From Halalkalibacter alkalisediminis (GTDB lineage: Bacteria > Bacillota > Bacilli > Bacillales > Bacillaceae_D), in assembly GCF_028610705.1 (NCBI RefSeq), contig NZ_JAQQWT010000015.1, forward strand, positions 33,661 to 97,660: DNA of 64,000 nucleotides. Reading direction: 5' to 3'. This document shows, in pieces, positions 62,219-64,000 of the stretch (its first letter is position 1; every line of letters begins with the position of its first letter). Under the pieces are notes generated by a model that worked only from the letters and a program-made list of their open reading frames with translations, made no database searches and was not told the origin of the DNA. The position numbers were made by a program, and so were the translations under genes.

Positions 62219-63217
62219 CTAATTCCTGTTTTTTAGCTTTACCGTTTCCTTTACATTCGAGTTAAATAGATAACTTGGATAAAATCCATTTAAAACATCT
62301 GCTACATTTTGAGCCGTTTTTCTTTTTAATTCTAATTGAGCTTCCTCCGAGTACCAGGCAACATGCGGATTTATAATGACATTATCCATCTTTAATAATG
62401 GATTGTCTTCTTGAATAGGCTCTTCCTCAACAACGTCAAGTCCAGCTCCCGCAATTTCTCCTTGCTCAAGAGCAGCAATTAAAGCTTGTTCATCAATAAC
62501 TGGTCCTCTTGCTGTGTTAATAATAAATGCCTCTTTTTTCATTGCTTTAAATTGTTCTTCTCCGATCATACCTTTTGTGCTCTCAATTAACGGAGCATGA
62601 ACAGATACAAAATCAGCTTGAGCGCATAACTCATTTAACTCTAATAACTCAACTTGTAATCCTTCCGCCACATGTTTTGGAACAAATGGATCAAAAGCAA
62701 CAACCTTCATGCCAAACGCTTGAGCCTTCGCAGCTAACAATTGCGGGATTCTTCCAAGACCAATTAAACCAAGAACGCTTCCACGAAGACGGTAGATCGG
62801 CACACTCACTTTAAAATCCCATCTTCCACTTTTCACTTCTCGGTTTAACAAAACAACCTTTCTAGCACAAGCCATCAAAAGAGCAAAAGCATGATCAGAC
62901 ACTTCATCCATACAATAGTCCGTCACATTGCCAACTATAACGTCATTCTCCGTCGCCGCATCAATGTCAATTGTGTTGACTCCGACACCATAACGAGAAA
63001 CGATTTTTAACTTAGGTAAGTTCTCAATTACTTTTCTCGTAATTGGAGCATATTGATTAATAAGAGCATCTGCATCCTTTGCTGCTTTAATAACCTCATC
63101 TTCTGTTTGACACTGTACTGCAATGAATTCAACTCCGTCAACTTCGCTTAACACGTCCTGCTCTGGTGCCAATGTTGAATACTCATAATCCGTCACAACT
63201 ACTTTAAATTTACTCAT
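62219..63217 (-). CDS. D-2-hydroxyacid dehydrogenase, C-terminal-binding-protein-like
   Basis: This 332-residue NAD-dependent enzyme has a flavodoxin-like catalytic domain and an inserted Rossmann domain (about residues 105-290). Catalytic residues fit Arg in NTARGPVIDE (about 238), Glu in DVVEEEPIQ (about 265) and His in INPHVAWYSEEA (about 285). The nucleotide loop reads GLIGLGRIPQ, with Pro in place of the last Gly of GxGxxG. It is in the CtBP/SerA-like branch; the substrate is unknown. It starts 20 bases after the AEC gene and is probably co-transcribed with it. Confidence 0.88.
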   Translation of the reverse strand: MSKFKVVVTDYEYSTLAPEQDVLSEVDGVEFIAVQCQTEDEVIKAAKDADALINQYAPITRKVIENLPKLKIVSRYGVGVNTIDIDAATENDVIVGNVTDYCMDEVSDHAFALLMACARKVVLLNREVKSGRWDFKVSVPIYRLRGSVLGLIGLGRIPQLLAAKAQAFGMKVVAFDPFVPKHVAEGLQVELLELNELCAQADFVSVHAPLIESTKGMIGEEQFKAMKKEAFIINTARGPVIDEQALIAALEQGEIAGAGLDVVEEEPIQEDNPLLKMDNVIINPHVAWYSEEAQLELKRKTAQNVADVLNGFYPSYLFNSNVKETVKLKNRN

Positions 63218-63237
63218 TTAAACCACTCCTTATCTGA

Positions 63238-63927
63238 TTATCCTAAGATGGCTAACAACAATGTAATGGTAAATATACTTACTAACGTTGTAATTAATGT
63301 GATGCTCGAGACCAGTTTTGGTTCTGAGTTAAATTGTACAGCATACATGACAATGGTTGCTGCAGAAGGCATAGCGGCTGATACAATTAGTACTTTTGCA
63401 AGAAGCGGATCAAAAGGAAACATCATGACAATGGCAAGTGCAATGATAGGCGAAATGATTAATCGGACAAAAACACCGTATGTAATGTATCCCCAATTAA
63501 ACTTGTCCCATTTAATTTGTGCTAATTGCATCCCTAAAATGACCATAACTGTTGGGACTGTAGCTTCTGCGATTATATCAATCGTTAGGAATAGATTATT
63601 AGGTATATCCCAATTTAAGCTTTTTAAGACCAGTGCAACCAAGACCGCATATGTTGCTGGCATTTCAAATACCGATTTTAACGCAACTCCAATACCAGCC
63701 TTCCCTCTTGCTGCATAATAGACGCCAAAAAAATTCATAATGATCGCTTGAAGAACTAGAAAAGAAACAGAGTAGGCGAATCCGATTTCACCATAGGCAA
63801 ATAAAATAATTGGTGCTCCGTAATTCCCAGAGTTCATAAAAGCTGTAGATAAAATCATTCCACTTTCAATGGATTGGGAATAGTTTTTTATTTTGGCGTA
63901 CACTTTATTAATGATAATTAAGGCCAC
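63238..63927 (-). pseudogene. AEC family transporter lacking its N-terminus
   Basis: The 229-residue frame (GTG at 63927) has about seven helices and typical AEC sequence AFMNSGNYGAPIILFAYGE (about residues 29-47) and VSAAMPSAATIVMYA near 180. Full AEC permeases have about 300-310 residues and ten helices, so about 75 residues with two or three helices are missing. In-frame TGA and TAA stops lie just upstream (about 63951 and 63957). The homologous region begins inside a helix (NLFSATLVALIII). No ribosome binding site precedes the GTG. It is probably a truncated or frameshifted gene; the last 45 bases of the window do not resolve this. Confidence 0.6.
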
Positions 63928-64000
63928 TAGTGTTGCACTAAAGAGATTTCAATATTAAAAATACTCAAAATGTTCAATTACTTAAATCCGTGCATAAAAA

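Noticed and set aside
63248..63718. 156-codon frame opposite the AEC gene
   Set aside because: Mirror of a hydrophobic membrane gene, with no ribosome binding site; the minus-strand frame has clear AEC motifs.
1..64000. Prophage, integrative element or IS insertion
   Set aside because: No integrase, transposase, phage structural gene, tRNA target or clear compositional break was seen.

Overview
The window is chromosomal DNA from a low-G+C, endospore-forming Bacillaceae bacterium. Support for this comes from strong AGGAGG-type ribosome binding sites, TTGACA/TATAAT promoters with 16-17 bp spacers, rho-independent terminators after most transcription units, and Bacillus-type regulators and genes: GlcT/ptsG, TreR, FruR, a PerR-like box, MreBH, YfkAB, YfkD, YfmR, a KinB-like kinase, a YkvU/SpoVB-like flippase and bacterial NOS. 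A BH0509-family micro-protein points towards the alkaliphilic Bacillus group (Halalkalibacter/Alkalihalobacillus relatives), but the genus is inference. No rRNA, tRNA, CRISPR array, IS element or prophage was seen.

Layout. 0-6 kb: class I fumarase, a histidine phosphatase with an SE1561-family micro-protein, radical SAM YfkAB, YfkD, and pyrroline-5-carboxylate reductase. 6-10.5 kb: a four-gene membrane/redox operon (OsmC, YitT, MATE, YczE-like) and a divergent MFS exporter. 10.8-16.5 kb: a membrane-anchored helical protein, an MBL hydrolase, two micro-protein genes flanking a cluster of DnaA-box-like 9-mers, a cytochrome bd-type oxidase (two subunits), and a PhnA/YjdM zinc-ribbon protein. 16.6-24.5 kb: YebC-type regulator, two micro-proteins, oligoendopeptidase F, an Lrp regulator beside a gamma-glutamyltransferase, a zinc-ribbon gene remnant, and a catalase with a PerR-like promoter and a long leader. 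24.6-30.4 kb: aldehyde dehydrogenase, RNase H, polysaccharide deacetylase lipoprotein, small proteins, three related hairpin repeats, and a cysteine-cluster protein.

30.5-35.2 kb: glucose uptake (GlcT antiterminator, its RNA target, PtsG IICBA), a DUF2639-like gene with a stop at codon 2, and mreBH. 35.5-39.2 kb: a nitrilase-type amidase with a small partner, a TPP riboswitch with thiT, and an amidase. 39.3-42.9 kb: fruRKA operon. 43-51 kb: ABC-F ATPase, nitric oxide synthase, glutathione peroxidase, and the trehalose operon treP-treA-treR with two TreR operators. 51-64 kb: flippase, RluF-type pseudouridine synthase, sensor kinase, LysM protein, gamma-glutamyltransferase plus chromate-transporter pair, a heterodimeric ABC exporter, a CtBP-like dehydrogenase and an N-terminally truncated AEC transporter.

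The window is mostly ordinary core metabolism: three PTS sugar systems under three different control modes (RNA antitermination, DeoR repression, GntR repression), oxidative/nitrosative defence (catalase, GPx, NOS, OsmC), and envelope functions. The most unusual signals are between genes. They are the DnaA-box cluster at 12.64-12.75 kb, the hairpin repeat family at 29.3-29.5 kb, several decayed small genes, and the structured leader of the catalase gene.
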